Positions 1 to 8,884 of a stretch of 62,679 nt of DNA are shown here, piece after piece. The DNA lies in the NCBI GenBank assembly GCA_023251435.1, contig JAHEYU010000015.1:34129-96807 (forward strand). Reading direction: 5' to 3'. Position numbers and translations under genes: made by a program. The first letter of the stretch is position 1; each line of letters opens with the position of its first letter. This DNA comes from Bacteroidota bacterium. Lineage in GTDB: Bacteria; Bacteroidota; Bacteroidia; Bacteroidales; Prolixibacteraceae. The notes beneath the pieces were generated by a model. That model was given only the letters and a program-made list of their open reading frames with translations. It was not told where the DNA came from and searched no databases.

Positions 1-279
1 GTTCATAACGGAACTATACCTCACGAACAGGAAGCTAAATTTGGTGGCGCCCGTGTATTTTTAAAACCGGCAACTTCGGGAACCGGTGTAAAAGCAGGTG
101 GTGCGATGCGTTCGGTACTGGAAAGTGTTGGAGTTCACAATATCCTTGCGAAATCAAAGGGATCGTCGAATCCTCACAATCTGGTAAAAGCTACCATGAA
201 TGCGCTCCTCGAATTGAGGGATGCCCATACGGTTGCTGATCACCGGGGAGTAACATTGGATAAAGTATTTAATGGATAA
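1..279 (+). CDS. rpsE: 30S ribosomal protein S5 (5'-truncated by the window edge)
   Basis: The frame is open from base 1 to a TAA at 277-279 and gives the last 92 residues of ribosomal protein S5. S5 is a small-subunit protein near the decoding centre that contributes to translational accuracy. The visible part is the C-terminal half, including the glycine- and serine-rich run [16 protein letters not shown] and the [14 protein letters not shown] segment typical of S5. The start lies outside the window. rpmD follows after 6 bases, and an AAGGAG sequence overlapping the stop codon could serve as its ribosome binding site. The rpmD-rplO-secY order downstream is the standard spc operon order, which supports the call. 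Confidence 0.95.
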   Translation, partial: VHNGTIPHEQEAKFGGARVFLKPATSGTGVKAGGAMRSVLESVGVHNILAKSKGSSNPHNLVKATMNALLELRDAHTVADHRGVTLDKVFNG

Positions 280-285
280 GGAGTT

Positions 286-465
286 ATGGCTAAGATTAAA
301 ATTACACAAGTAAGAAGCGCAATTGGTTCCGACAAAACACAGAAAGCGACATTAATCGCACTGGGAATCAAAAAGCTTAATCGTGCGGTTGAACATGAAG
401 TAACTCCGCAAATTCTCGGGATGGTCAATAAATTGAAGCATCTCCTAAGTGTTGAAGAAGTTTAA
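286..465 (+). CDS. rpmD: 50S ribosomal protein L30
   Basis: This is a 59-residue protein beginning MAKIKITQVRSAIG and ending LLSVEEV, the usual length for bacterial L30. L30 is a small protein of the large ribosomal subunit. The ATG at 286 is preceded by AAGGAG, one of the few clear Shine-Dalgarno matches in this window. The gene sits between rpsE and rplO in the conserved spc order and must be co-transcribed with them. The family motif with QKATLIALGIKKLNR is present, where the LGL/LGI-K-LN core is typical of L30. Confidence 0.95.
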   Translation: MAKIKITQVRSAIGSDKTQKATLIALGIKKLNRAVEHEVTPQILGMVNKLKHLLSVEEV

Positions 466-485
466 ACTTATTAAGAGCAAGAAAT

Positions 486-932
486 ATGGATTTAAGTAAT
501 CTTAAACCTGCTGAAGGTTCAACCAAAAGCGAAAAGCGAATTGGACGTGGCCAGGGTTCTGGTCACGGAGGCACCTCTACCAGAGGTCATAAAGGCGCCA
601 AATCACGTTCTGGTTACAAAACCCGCCGTGGTTTCGAAGGAGGTCAGATGCCTTTACAGCGAGTGGTACCTAAATTTGGCTTTAAAAACATCAACAGAAA
701 AGAGTTTAAGGCAATCAATCTGGATGTAATTCAGGAATTGGCTGAAAATTTAAAATTAACCTGTGTTGATGTTGATACTTTAGTAGAAGCTGGAATGGCT
801 TCCAAAAGGGATAGAGTGAAGATCTTGGGAGATGGAGTATTGAACCTTAAATTGGAAGTAAAAGCACACGCTTTTTCAAAAAGAGCTAAAGAAACCATTG
901 AGAAACTAGAAGGAACCACCGAAATACTCTAA
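486..932 (+). CDS. rplO: 50S ribosomal protein L15
   Basis: The product has 148 residues, normal for L15, an early assembly protein of the large subunit. The N-terminus is the characteristic Gly/Arg-rich RNA-binding extension (about residues 17-55, with GRGQGSGHGGTSTRG and KGAKSRSGY). It is followed by the conserved GFEGGQMPLQRVVPKFGF core. The gene starts 20 bases after rpmD, and secY follows 5 bases later, so it lies inside the spc operon. Confidence 0.97.
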   Translation: MDLSNLKPAEGSTKSEKRIGRGQGSGHGGTSTRGHKGAKSRSGYKTRRGFEGGQMPLQRVVPKFGFKNINRKEFKAINLDVIQELAENLKLTCVDVDTLVEAGMASKRDRVKILGDGVLNLKLEVKAHAFSKRAKETIEKLEGTTEIL

Positions 933-937
933 AACTG

Positions 938-2278
938 ATGAAAAAGTTTATTGAAACCCTAAAGAATATTTACAAGATTGAAGACCTGCGGTCCCGGTTG
1001 GGGATTACTTTGTTCTTCCTTTTAATATATCGTTTAGGTTCGTATGTTTCTTTGCCCGGAGTTGATCCTGCTCAGTTAGGACAACTTGCTGATCAAACAT
1101 CTGAGGGGTTGCTCGGATTGTTAGATATGTTCTCCGGAGGAGCATTCTCTAAAGCATCAATTTTTGCTTTAGGGATTATGCCTTATATATCAGCCTCAAT
1201 TGTAATTCAGTTAATGGGTATTGCGGTACCTTATTTTCAGAGATTGCAAAAAGAGGGTGAATCAGGACGTCGCAAAATCAATCAGTTAACTCGTTATCTG
1301 ACTGTTGTGATCCTGCTCTTCCAGGCTCCTGCATATTTAGTAAACCTTCATGCCCAGCTACCAGAAAGCGCTTTCGCAATTTCAGGTACCATATTTACAA
1401 TATCGTCGACCATTATATTAACGGCCGGTTCGATGTTTGTAATGTGGCTTGGTGAGCGTATTACTGATAAAGGAATCGGAAATGGTATATCATTGATCAT
1501 CATGATCGGAATTATTGCACGTCTTCCACATTCAATTCTTGCTGAATTTATTTCACGCATCGAACAACAAGGTGGTGGTATGGTAATGTTCCTTTTAGAA
1601 TTTGTTGTATTGTTTGTAGTATTTATGGGATCTATTTTGTTGGTTCAGGGAACACGCAAAATACCTGTTCAATATGCAAAACGCATTGTTGGTAACAAGC
1701 AATATGGCGGTGTTCGTCAGTATATACCTTTGAAAGTTAATGCAGCAGGAGTTATGCCAATCATTTTTGCTCAGGCAATCATGTTTATTCCTATTAGCCT
1801 TGCCGGATTTGCTCAATCTGATAGTTTGAGTGGTTTTGCGGCAGCATTTTCAGATCATACAGGCTTTTGGTATAACCTAACTCAATTTACGCTGGTAATT
1901 CTGTTTACTTATTTCTATACAGCAATTACAGTTAATCCAATGCAAATGGCTGAGGATATGAAGAAAAACGGTGGATTTATTCCCGGAGTTAAACCCGGAA
2001 AGAAAACTGTTGAATTTCTTGATACTATCATGTCAAGAATAACATTGCCGGGATCTGTTTTCCTTGGTATTGTTACCATTCTGCCTGCTTTTGCCATGAT
2101 GGCTGGAATTAACACACAGTTTGCCTATTTCTTTGGCGGAACTTCACTGTTGATTCTTGTGGGTGTTGTACTGGATACACTTCAGCAAATTGAAAGTCAC
2201 CTTTTGATGCGTCACTACGATGGTTTGATGAAATCAGGCCGTATCAAGGGACGTACCGGAACTGGCGGGGCGTACTAA
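938..2278 (+). CDS. secY: Preprotein translocase subunit SecY
   Basis: SecY is the channel-forming subunit of the SecYEG translocon in the inner membrane. The 446-residue product shows ten hydrophobic segments starting about residue 20. It has the plug-region text around GLLDMFSGGAFSKASIFALG and the cytoplasmic loop with GERITDKGIGNGIS. The C-terminal domain carries NPMQMAEDMKK and PGVKPGKKT, both typical of SecY. The length is the usual one for the family. It is coupled to rplO by a 5-base gap. In many relatives map (methionine aminopeptidase) comes next, but here a 205-base spacer leads to infA. Confidence 0.98.
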   Translation: MKKFIETLKNIYKIEDLRSRLGITLFFLLIYRLGSYVSLPGVDPAQLGQLADQTSEGLLGLLDMFSGGAFSKASIFALGIMPYISASIVIQLMGIAVPYFQRLQKEGESGRRKINQLTRYLTVVILLFQAPAYLVNLHAQLPESAFAISGTIFTISSTIILTAGSMFVMWLGERITDKGIGNGISLIIMIGIIARLPHSILAEFISRIEQQGGGMVMFLLEFVVLFVVFMGSILLVQGTRKIPVQYAKRIVGNKQYGGVRQYIPLKVNAAGVMPIIFAQAIMFIPISLAGFAQSDSLSGFAAAFSDHTGFWYNLTQFTLVILFTYFYTAITVNPMQMAEDMKKNGGFIPGVKPGKKTVEFLDTIMSRITLPGSVFLGIVTILPAFAMMAGINTQFAYFFGGTSLLILVGVVLDTLQQIESHLLMRHYDGLMKSGRIKGRTGTGGAY

Positions 2279-2370
2279 AATCTATTCGGACATTTATGTC
2301 CCTGATTGTTGAAAGTTCTAAACTTGTTAAATTAAATTCAAAAATAACGAAGTAAGTCCGGTAATTCTCG

Positions 2371-2378
2371 TAGTTTTG
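2371..2378 (+). promoter_or_regulatory. Candidate -7 promoter box for infA
   Basis: TAGTTTTG matches the Bacteroidota -7 consensus TAnnTTTG and lies about 105 bases before infA, in the spacer where map is missing. No clear -33 TTTG is visible at the usual distance, so this is only a candidate internal promoter. It would start transcription at roughly 2385, just before the hairpin at 2389-2412. Confidence 0.4.
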
Positions 2379-2388
2379 CCGAATTTAT

Positions 2389-2412
2389 CGGAGGACGTTA
2401 TTTAATCCTCTG
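2389..2412 (+). promoter_or_regulatory. Hairpin in the infA leader
   Basis: A 7-bp stem (2389-2395 with 2406-2412, one G-U pair) closes a 10-base AT-rich loop. If the TAGTTTTG box at 2371 is used, this hairpin would sit at the very 5' end of the infA mRNA, where it could protect the transcript or affect translation. No U-run follows, so it is not a terminator. The function is inferred only. Confidence 0.35.
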
Positions 2413-2483
2413 AAACGAAGTTTAAAAATGAATTTTTTCAGTAAGAGTGTAATCTCTAAATACTTGATAATTAATCTATATTT

Positions 2484-2705
2484 ATGTCAAAACAGTCTTC
2501 AATAGAACAAGACGGAACAATCATTGAATCATTATCGAATGCAATGTTCAGGGTTGAATTGGAAAATGGACATACCATTACTGCACACATTTCAGGAAAA
2601 ATGCGGATGCATTACATCAAAATTTTACCTGGTGATAAAGTAAAGGTTGAAATGTCGCCATACGACCTGACCAAAGGAAGAATTACTTTTAGATACAAAA
2701 ACTAA
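2484..2705 (+). CDS. infA: Translation initiation factor IF-1
   Basis: The 73-residue protein is an S1/OB-fold factor that binds the ribosomal A site during initiation together with IF-2 and IF-3. It carries the IF-1 signature: [20 protein letters not shown], then the [17 protein letters not shown] region and [12 protein letters not shown] at the C-terminus. The length is standard. The 205-base spacer upstream, with a candidate promoter and hairpin, suggests expression partly independent of secY. rpmJ follows after 11 bases. Confidence 0.97.
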   Translation: MSKQSSIEQDGTIIESLSNAMFRVELENGHTITAHISGKMRMHYIKILPGDKVKVEMSPYDLTKGRITFRYKN

Positions 2706-2716
2706 AGCACAAAATA

Positions 2717-2833
2717 ATGAAAGTAAGAACATCCATTAAAAAACGTAGCGCCGACTGCAAGATTGTACGCAGAAAAGGCCGTTTGTACGTGATTAACAAA
2801 AAGAATCCTAAGTACAAACAACGTCAGGGATAA
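2717..2833 (+). CDS. rpmJ: 50S ribosomal protein L36, zinc-motif-less form
   Basis: A 38-residue ORF begins [21 protein letters not shown] and ends KYKQRQG, the invariant end of L36. L36 is the smallest protein of the large subunit. The usual zinc ligands (C-x2-C-x12-C-x4-H) are mostly gone: only one cysteine, C14, remains, and the positions of the others hold Ser, Asn and Tyr. This is therefore the C-minus paralogue type, which folds without zinc. The gene sits between infA and rpsM, the standard place. Confidence 0.95.
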   Translation: MKVRTSIKKRSADCKIVRRKGRLYVINKKNPKYKQRQG

Positions 2834-2860
2834 TTAATTAACTTTGTAAAAAATTTATTT

Positions 2861-3238
2861 ATGGCTCGTATAAGTGGTGTTGACATCCCTAACAATAAGA
2901 GAGGCGAGATAGCATTAACCTATATTTACGGTATTGGGCGCAATCTTTCAGTAACGCTCCTCGAAAAAGCCGGCGTTGACAAAAACATCAAAGTTCAGGA
3001 TTGGACTGATGAACATTTGGCTGCTGTTCGTGCGGCTATCAGTGGAAACATTAAGGTAGAAGGCGAATTACGCTCCGAAACCCAAATGAATATTAAACGA
3101 TTAATGGATATCGGTTGCTATCGTGGTATTCGTCATCGTGTAGGCTTACCTCTTCGTGGACAGAGCACTAAAAATAATGCACGTACACGTAAAGGAAAGA
3201 GAAAAACTGTTGCTAACAAGAAAAAAGCCACTAAATAA
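2861..3238 (+). CDS. rpsM: 30S ribosomal protein S13
   Basis: S13 lies in the head of the small subunit and contacts the P-site tRNA and the subunit bridge. The product has 125 residues, starts [18 protein letters not shown], and has the helix-two-turn-helix text YIYGIGRN and the conserved [14 protein letters not shown] followed by a basic tail ([18 protein letters not shown]). Length and motifs are normal. It opens the alpha-operon part: rpsM-rpsK-rpsD-rpoA-rplQ. Confidence 0.98.
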   Translation: MARISGVDIPNNKRGEIALTYIYGIGRNLSVTLLEKAGVDKNIKVQDWTDEHLAAVRAAISGNIKVEGELRSETQMNIKRLMDIGCYRGIRHRVGLPLRGQSTKNNARTRKGKRKTVANKKKATK

Positions 3239-3252
3239 TTGATATTTGAATT

Positions 3253-3642
3253 ATGGCAAAAAAGACTGGTTCTACTAAAAAACGAGTTGTTATCGTTGAA
3301 GCAATCGGGCAGGCACACATACATTCTTCATTCAACAACATCATTGTGTCTTTGACCAATGGTAATGGTGAAGTAATTTCGTGGTCGTCAGCCGGTAAAA
3401 AAGGGTTCAGAGGTTCTAAAAAGAATACTCCTTATGCTGCACAGGTAGCTTCTGAAGAATGTGCCAAGACCGCTTACGATCTTGGACTAAGAAAAGTTAA
3501 AGTATATGTAAAAGGTCCAGGTAATGGCCGCGAATCTGCAATACGCGCTATCAGTAGTGTAGGCATTCAGGTAAGTGAAATTGTTGATGTTACCCCACTA
3601 CCTCACAATGGATGTCGTCCTGCAAAAAGAAGACGTGTTTAA
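3253..3642 (+). CDS. rpsK: 30S ribosomal protein S11
   Basis: S11 is a platform protein of the small subunit near the mRNA exit and the Shine-Dalgarno helix. The 129-residue product has the core [15 protein letters not shown], the [19 protein letters not shown] segment and the conserved C-terminal [15 protein letters not shown]. The start ATG at 3253 is 14 bases after rpsM, and rpsD follows after 20 bases. Confidence 0.98.
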   Translation: MAKKTGSTKKRVVIVEAIGQAHIHSSFNNIIVSLTNGNGEVISWSSAGKKGFRGSKKNTPYAAQVASEECAKTAYDLGLRKVKVYVKGPGNGRESAIRAISSVGIQVSEIVDVTPLPHNGCRPAKRRRV

Positions 3643-3662
3643 TCTAATTAATTAAGACAGTA

Positions 3663-4271
3663 ATGGCAAGATATAGAGGACCACAATCCAGAATCGCCCG
3701 TAAATTTGGTGAACCAATTTTCGGACCTGATAAAGTACTTGAAAAGAAAAATTTCCCACCGGGAGTTCACGGTTTAGCTAGCCGCAGACGTAAAAAATCT
3801 GAATACGGTTTACAATTGAGAGAAAAGCAAAAAGCAAAATACATGTATGGTATTTTGGAAAAGCAGTTCTCGAACTTGTTCAAAAAAGCTTCCGCATCGA
3901 AAGGTGTAACCGGCGAAGTTCTGTTACAACTGCTCGAAGCTCGTTTGGATAATGTAGTGTTCCGTTTGGGCATTGCTCCAACCCGCGCTGCTGCCCGTCA
4001 GTTGGTATCTCACAAACACATCACAGTAAATTCAGAAGTTGTTAATATACCTTCTTACCATTTACGTCCAGGTGATATTGTAGGCGTTCGTGAAAAATCA
4101 AAATCGCTTGAAGTTATTACAGCTTCAGTGAATTCTCGTCGTCACAGTAAATTTGCATGGTTGGAATGGGATAATACTCAATTGATAGGTCGGTTTTTAA
4201 CTCGTCCTGAAAGAGTAGATATTCCTGAAAACATTAAAGAACAACTTATTGTAGAGTTGTATTCTAAATAA
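3663..4271 (+). CDS. rpsD: 30S ribosomal protein S4
   Basis: S4 is a primary 16S rRNA-binding protein that nucleates assembly of the small subunit and influences decoding fidelity. The product has 202 residues, normal length. It contains an N-terminal domain and an S4 RNA-binding domain (about residues 93-160) with [26 protein letters not shown] and [10 protein letters not shown]. The N-terminal zinc cysteines found in some S4 proteins are absent. It lies in the conserved alpha-operon position before rpoA. Confidence 0.98.
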   Translation: MARYRGPQSRIARKFGEPIFGPDKVLEKKNFPPGVHGLASRRRKKSEYGLQLREKQKAKYMYGILEKQFSNLFKKASASKGVTGEVLLQLLEARLDNVVFRLGIAPTRAAARQLVSHKHITVNSEVVNIPSYHLRPGDIVGVREKSKSLEVITASVNSRRHSKFAWLEWDNTQLIGRFLTRPERVDIPENIKEQLIVELYSK

Positions 4272-4287
4272 TCAATTACTCAGTATT

Positions 4288-5280
4288 ATGGCAATATTAG
4301 CGTTCCAAAAACCCGACAAAGTTATAATGGTTGAAACCGATGATAAGTACGGAAAATTTGAATTCCGTCCATTGGAGCCAGGCTATGGTATTACAATCGG
4401 TAATGCTTTACGAAGAATTCTGTTATCCTCTTTGGAAGGTTATTCAATTACAACTGTCAGAATCGACAAAGTTGACCATGAATTTGCGACCATTAAAGGA
4501 GTGATGGAAGATGTTACCGAAATCATCCTCAACTTGAAGCAAATCAGGTTCAAACGCGAAGTCGAAGATTTCGACAGTGAAAAGGTTTCCATTTCAATTT
4601 CCGGACAGGATACTTTTACTGCCGGCGATATCAATAAATTCATGACCGGCTTCCGTGTTTTAAATCCCGAATTAGTTATTTGCCGGATGGAACATGAAGT
4701 TAAATTGCAGATGGATATCACCATCAACAAAGGTCGCGGATACGTCCCAAGCGCTGAAAATAAGCCGATCGATGCTGAGTTTGGAGTTATTCCGATTGAT
4801 TCAATTTTCACACCCATCAAAAATGTGAAATATGCTATCGAAAATTATCGCGTTGAGCAGAAAACCGACTACGAAAAGTTAGTTTTCGAAATCACTACCG
4901 ATGGTTCAATACATCCAAAAGATGCATTGAAAGAAGCAGCAAAAATTCTGATTTATCACTTTATGCTTTTCTCTGATGAAAAAATAACCATTGATTCGGA
5001 TGAGAAATTTGCAAACGAAGAGTTTGATGAAGAAGTACTGCACATGCGCCAGCTTTTGAAAACAAAATTGGTTGACATGGATCTTTCTGTACGTGCATTG
5101 AACTGCCTCAAAGCAGCTGATGTTGAAACATTGGGAGAACTGGTTACTTATAACCGGAACGATTTGCTTAAATTCCGTAATTTCGGTAAAAAGTCACTCA
5201 CAGAACTTGATGACCTTTTGGTGAGCCTGAATTTGACTTTCGGAATGGATATCAGTAAATATAAACTTGACAAGGAATAA
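4288..5280 (+). CDS. rpoA: DNA-directed RNA polymerase alpha subunit
   Basis: RpoA dimerises to scaffold RNA polymerase and uses its C-terminal domain to bind UP elements and activators. The 330-residue product has the N-terminal domain (about 1-230) with [19 protein letters not shown]. An acidic linker (about 232-250) leads to the alpha-CTD (about 255-325), which has [19 protein letters not shown] and the [11 protein letters not shown] helix-hairpin-helix. Length and domain order are typical. The gene starts 16 bases after rpsD, and rplQ follows after 6 bases. Confidence 0.98.
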   Translation: MAILAFQKPDKVIMVETDDKYGKFEFRPLEPGYGITIGNALRRILLSSLEGYSITTVRIDKVDHEFATIKGVMEDVTEIILNLKQIRFKREVEDFDSEKVSISISGQDTFTAGDINKFMTGFRVLNPELVICRMEHEVKLQMDITINKGRGYVPSAENKPIDAEFGVIPIDSIFTPIKNVKYAIENYRVEQKTDYEKLVFEITTDGSIHPKDALKEAAKILIYHFMLFSDEKITIDSDEKFANEEFDEEVLHMRQLLKTKLVDMDLSVRALNCLKAADVETLGELVTYNRNDLLKFRNFGKKSLTELDDLLVSLNLTFGMDISKYKLDKE

Positions 5281-5286
5281 GTAAAA

Positions 5287-5808
5287 ATGAGACATAGTAA
5301 AAAATTCAACCATTTAGGAAGAACAAGCTCGCACAGAAAAGCTATGTTGGCCAATATGGCTAATTCATTGATTTTTCATAAACGTATTACAACAACTTTG
5401 GCGAAAGCGAAAGCATTAAGAGTATATGTTGAGCCACTTATCACCAAAGCAAAAGACGATTCGACTCATTCTCGCAGAACTGTCTTTGAATATCTGCAAA
5501 GCAAAACTGCTGTTGCTGTATTATTCAGAGATGTGGCTGAAAAAGTTGGCGATCGTCCGGGTGGATACACACGAATTCTGAAGACAGGTAACCGGATTGG
5601 AGATAACGCAGAAATGTGTTTCATCGAATTGGTTGACTTCAACGAAAACATGTTGGCAGCAAAAGAAAGCAAAGCTAAACCAGGACGTGCCCGTCGTGGT
5701 GGTAAGAAGAAACCTGCAGGAACTGTAGAATCTGCTAAAGCTACTGCACCTAAAGCAAGCAGTGCTCCGGCAAAAGAAGCTTCTCCTGAAGTTCCAACTG
5801 AAGAATAG
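5287..5808 (+). CDS. rplQ: 50S ribosomal protein L17 with Ala/Lys-rich tail
   Basis: L17 is a large-subunit protein near the peptide exit tunnel. Residues 1-118 form the standard domain, starting [20 protein letters not shown] and including [17 protein letters not shown] and [12 protein letters not shown]. The last 50 or so residues are a low-complexity Lys/Ala/Pro tail ([13 protein letters not shown] and further), giving 173 residues against about 117-127 in E. coli-type L17. Such tails are common in Bacteroidota. It is the last gene of the operon, followed by a clear terminator. Confidence 0.97.
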   Translation: MRHSKKFNHLGRTSSHRKAMLANMANSLIFHKRITTTLAKAKALRVYVEPLITKAKDDSTHSRRTVFEYLQSKTAVAVLFRDVAEKVGDRPGGYTRILKTGNRIGDNAEMCFIELVDFNENMLAAKESKAKPGRARRGGKKKPAGTVESAKATAPKASSAPAKEASPEVPTEE

Positions 5809-5831
5809 ACAATATTCAAAATGAATAGAAA

Positions 5832-5858
5832 AAGGCTGATTAATAATCAGCCTTTTTT
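5832..5858 (+). terminator. Terminator of the ribosomal operon
   Basis: A perfect 10-bp stem (AAGGCTGATT at 5832-5841 pairing with 5845-5854) closes a 3-base loop and runs into T residues. It lies 23 bases after the rplQ stop codon. Confidence 0.9.
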
Positions 5859-5925
5859 ATTACCCTTTATTCGAACCGAAAATAATCTGATGTATTGGGA
5901 TGCTACATTTTAAGGTGAAACCTTA

Positions 5926-6306
5926 CTAGAATATTTCCTGTTTTTCCTTTATATGAAAGTCGATCGATTTAAGCAGCTGCTCGATATCAATAGGCTTTAT
6001 TAAATAATCATCCGCACCGTTTTGCATACACCTAATCCTTTCATGTTCGAAATCGTTGGTGGTTACAAATATGATCGGAATGTGTCTGTTGCGGTGGTTC
6101 ACAGATTCCCTGATTACCAGGGTGGCTTCAGCGCCATCCATGAAAGGCATCGAAAGATCCATCAAAACAACATCAAAATGATTATCCTCAAGCATATTAA
6201 CCGCCTCAAGCCCATTATTGGCTATCTCTATATCAAAATGTTTCTTTAGGGAATAAAATAAAAACTTCTGATTTATCGGGTTATCATCTACAACTAGTAA
6301 TTTCAC
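5926..6306 (-). CDS. Single-domain response regulator (CheY-like receiver)
   Basis: The 126-residue protein is one receiver domain with no output domain. The phosphorylation site is complete: acidic pair D7-D8, acceptor D50 in VVLMDLSMPFMDG, T82/T83, and K104-P105 in YLIKPID. Such stand-alone receivers pass phosphate in a phosphorelay or bind a partner protein. No histidine kinase lies nearby, so the partner is unknown. The gene runs against the ribosomal operon and ends 68 bases from its terminator. Confidence 0.9.
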   Translation of the reverse strand: MKLLVVDDNPINQKFLFYSLKKHFDIEIANNGLEAVNMLEDNHFDVVLMDLSMPFMDGAEATLVIRESVNHRNRHIPIIFVTTNDFEHERIRCMQNGADDYLIKPIDIEQLLKSIDFHIKEKQEIF

Positions 6307-6373
6307 AATGTATATTTTGAGTGACTCAATTTCATAATTTATAAAAATACGGAATTTGACACCTAAAAAGCAC

Positions 6374-6381
6374 TATTTTTG
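6374..6381 (+). promoter_or_regulatory. Candidate -7 promoter box for the ettA-like gene
   Basis: TATTTTTG matches TAnnTTTG. A TTTG at 6355-6358 lies 15 bases upstream and may be the -33 element, although the spacing is short. Transcription would start near 6388, about 60 bases before the ATG at 6450. Confidence 0.5.
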
Positions 6382-6449
6382 ATAACTCAAACACGGGTTT
6401 AGATAACTGAAAGTACAGTTTCTAATTGAAAACAAATAAATATATTAAT

Positions 6450-8138
6450 ATGGCAGACGATAAAAAAATAATTTTCTCAATGTATCGGGTAAGTAAAACC
6501 TTCCCGCCACAGAAACAAGTTTTGAAAGATATTTCATTGTCATTTTTTCTTGGAGCCAAAATCGGTATTATTGGTTTGAATGGCTCCGGAAAATCGACCT
6601 TGCTTAAGATTATCGCCGGAATCGAAGGTTCTTTTCAGGGCGAACTGGTTTTTGCGCCAGGATATACTGTTGGTTATCTGGAACAGGATCCGAAACTCGA
6701 TGAAACCAAAACTGTAAAGGAAATCGTACAGGAAGGTGTTCAGGAAATTGTGGATGTGCTGAAAGCTTATGAAGACATCAACCTGAAATTTGGCGATCCT
6801 GATGTTTACGAGAATCCCGATTTAATGGATAAGCTTTATGCAGAGCAGGCTGTACTTCAGGATAAAATCGATCAGCACGATGCCTGGAATCTCGATGCAA
6901 AATTGGAGCGCGCAATGGATGCATTGCAATGTCCGCCCGATGATCAGCCTGTTGGAGAACTTTCAGGAGGTGAACGTCGTCGGGTAGCCTTGTGCCGCCT
7001 GCTTCTGAAAGAACCTGATGTACTGCTGCTCGATGAGCCTACCAACCATTTGGATGCAGAATCGATTCAATGGCTCGAAATGCACCTGCAACAATACAAA
7101 GGAACCGTAATTTGTATTACTCACGACCGTTACTTCCTCGATAATGTGGCTGGCTGGATTCTTGAACTCGACCGTGGCGAAGGTATTCCATGGAAAGGCA
7201 ATTACACTTCCTGGCTCGATCAGAAATCGAAACGTATGGAGCAGGAAGAAAAGGTTGCTTCGAAACGACGTAAATCACTCGAACGCGAGTTGGAATGGAT
7301 TCGGATGGCGCCCAAAGCTCGTCAGGCCAAATCGAAAGCGCGTATGGGAGCTTATGACCGCATGGTGAACGAAGACGTTAAACAGAAAGAAGAAAAGCTT
7401 GAGATATTTATTCCGAACGGACCGCGTTTAGGCACACATGTTATTTCGGCTACAGCCGTTGCCAAAGGTTATGGCGACAGGTTGCTGTTCGAAGACCTTG
7501 ATTTTGTACTTCCTCCAAACGGCATTGTGGGAGTTATAGGACCCAATGGTGCTGGTAAAACCACGCTTTTTAAACTGATTATGGGATTGGAGCAAGCCGA
7601 TAAAGGAACTTTTGATGTGGGCGAGACTGTTAAACTTGCCTATGTCGATCAGACACACAAGGCCATTGATCCGGAGAAAACCGTATTCCAGGTAATTACC
7701 GGTGGAAGTGATTTGATTTCGGTGGGAGGAAAGCAACTGAATGCACGTGCGTATGTTTCACGTTTTAATTTTGGCGGCGCCGATCAGGAAAAGAAATGCG
7801 GATATCTTTCGGGTGGTGAAAAGAACCGCCTGCATTTGGCTTTGGCGCTGAAAGAAGAAGGAAACGTTTTGCTGCTCGATGAGCCTACCAACGATATCGA
7901 CATCAATACATTGCGTGCATTGGAAGAAGGCCTCGATAACTTTGCCGGTTGTGCTGTGGTTATTTCGCATGACCGCTGGTTTCTCGACCGCATAGCAACG
8001 CACATTCTGGCATTCGAAGGCGATTCGAAAGTAGTATTTTTTGAAGGCGGATTTACCGATTACGAAGAAAACCGCAAAAAACGAATGGGCGATGTGGGGC
8101 CGCAGCGGGTGAAATACAAAAAACTGGTAAAAGATTAA
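6450..8138 (+). CDS. ettA: Energy-dependent translational throttle protein EttA (ABC-F)
   Basis: EttA is a cytoplasmic ABC-F ATPase that binds the ribosomal E site and gates the first elongation step according to ADP/ATP ratio. The 562-residue product contains two ABC cassettes: Walker A GLNGSGKST and GPNGAGKTT, signatures LSGGERRRVALCRLL and LSGGEKNRLHLAL, Walker B VLLLDEPTNHLDAES and VLLLDEPTNDIDINT. The inter-cassette linker with WLDQKSKRMEQEEK is present and there are no membrane segments. I start at the ATG at 6450 (MADDKKIIFSMYRVSK), which aligns with known EttA, rather than at an in-frame TTG 24 bases upstream. It stands alone, with a terminator after it. Confidence 0.93.
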   Translation: MADDKKIIFSMYRVSKTFPPQKQVLKDISLSFFLGAKIGIIGLNGSGKSTLLKIIAGIEGSFQGELVFAPGYTVGYLEQDPKLDETKTVKEIVQEGVQEIVDVLKAYEDINLKFGDPDVYENPDLMDKLYAEQAVLQDKIDQHDAWNLDAKLERAMDALQCPPDDQPVGELSGGERRRVALCRLLLKEPDVLLLDEPTNHLDAESIQWLEMHLQQYKGTVICITHDRYFLDNVAGWILELDRGEGIPWKGNYTSWLDQKSKRMEQEEKVASKRRKSLERELEWIRMAPKARQAKSKARMGAYDRMVNEDVKQKEEKLEIFIPNGPRLGTHVISATAVAKGYGDRLLFEDLDFVLPPNGIVGVIGPNGAGKTTLFKLIMGLEQADKGTFDVGETVKLAYVDQTHKAIDPEKTVFQVITGGSDLISVGGKQLNARAYVSRFNFGGADQEKKCGYLSGGEKNRLHLALALKEEGNVLLLDEPTNDIDINTLRALEEGLDNFAGCAVVISHDRWFLDRIATHILAFEGDSKVVFFEGGFTDYEENRKKRMGDVGPQRVKYKKLVKD

Positions 8139-8156
8139 ATCCAGTCCGAAGAATAG

Positions 8157-8192
8157 AAGTCCGAAGTGAGTAATGATCATTTCGGACTTTTT
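8157..8192 (+). terminator. Terminator after the ettA-like gene
   Basis: A 9-bp perfect stem (AAGTCCGAA at 8157-8165 with TTCGGACTT at 8181-8189) has a 15-base loop and ends in a T run, 18 bases after the stop codon. Confidence 0.75.
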
Positions 8193-8258
8193 CATTTTTC
8201 ATCAGGAAAACTAAAATTCTAACTAACTTGCTACACCAGCGATTCTAAATTTTCTATC

Positions 8259-8741
8259 ATGCTAAAAATCGTTTCCCCAAAATTGCTCTCCGAGTTAACC
8301 CAAAAGGCTGAGAGCTCTCCACGTAAAAGATTAAACCACAACTTTCACGAAGATTTGGCTGATCCGATCAACCGGATGTTGAATGCTTTCGAACCTGGGA
8401 CTTATATTCATCCGCATAAACATGAAGATCCTGATAAACGCGAAGTTTTTATTGTATTGCACGGAAGTTTGGTAGTGGTGATTTTTGATGATTCGGGAAA
8501 TCCGGTTGATTTCGTTTTACTCGACAGGGACAAAGGAAACTACGCTATTGAAATCCCGCCCGGAGTTTGGCACAATGTTATTTCACTCGAATCGGGAACG
8601 GTTGTTTATGAGATCAAAGATGGCCCGTATTTACCCATGAACGATAAGAGCTTTGCCCGTTGGGCACCAAAAGAAGGCGAATTGGGTTGTGACGAATACC
8701 TGAAAAATCTGACTGATCAATATTCGTCGAACAAAGGATAA
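8259..8741 (+). CDS. WbuC-family cupin-fold metalloprotein
   Basis: The 160-residue protein has a cupin core with the metal-binding type pattern HPHKHEDPDKREVFIVLHG (about residues 52-70) and a second motif around IPPGVWHNV. The flanking text (N-terminal PINRMLNAFEPGTYIHPH, C-terminal APKEGELGCDEYLKNL) matches the WbuC family. That family is often found near lipopolysaccharide or exopolysaccharide genes, and its reaction is not well defined. Here no sugar genes are adjacent. There is no signal peptide, so it is probably cytoplasmic. Confidence is high for fold and family, low for a specific role. Confidence 0.8.
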   Translation: MLKIVSPKLLSELTQKAESSPRKRLNHNFHEDLADPINRMLNAFEPGTYIHPHKHEDPDKREVFIVLHGSLVVVIFDDSGNPVDFVLLDRDKGNYAIEIPPGVWHNVISLESGTVVYEIKDGPYLPMNDKSFARWAPKEGELGCDEYLKNLTDQYSSNKG

Positions 8742-8794
8742 TTCAGCAGTTTCATAAACTTTCTTCAATAGTCCGTTCGGGTTTTCAGGTAAAC

Positions 8795-8833
8795 AAAAAG
8801 GACCGCCTAAAATTTTACTTTTAAACGATCCTT
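8795..8833 (-). terminator. Possible terminator of the adhesin cluster
   Basis: On the minus strand, downstream of the OmpA-like gene, an imperfect hairpin (AAGGATCG...CGGTCCTT with an AT-rich interior) runs into TTTTTG. It lies between two convergent genes. Confidence 0.5.
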
Positions 8834-8884
8834 CGGCCTTCTCATCATTTACACCATTCTACCCAGATTATTTATGTTGCATAT

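Noticed and set aside
2426-2505. Short ORF in the infA leader (starting with ATG at about 2428)
   Set aside because: It overlaps the infA start, has no family likeness and no evidence of translation.
6426-6449. Upstream TTG start for the ettA-like gene
   Set aside because: It adds eight residues not found in the family; the ATG at 6450 fits better.
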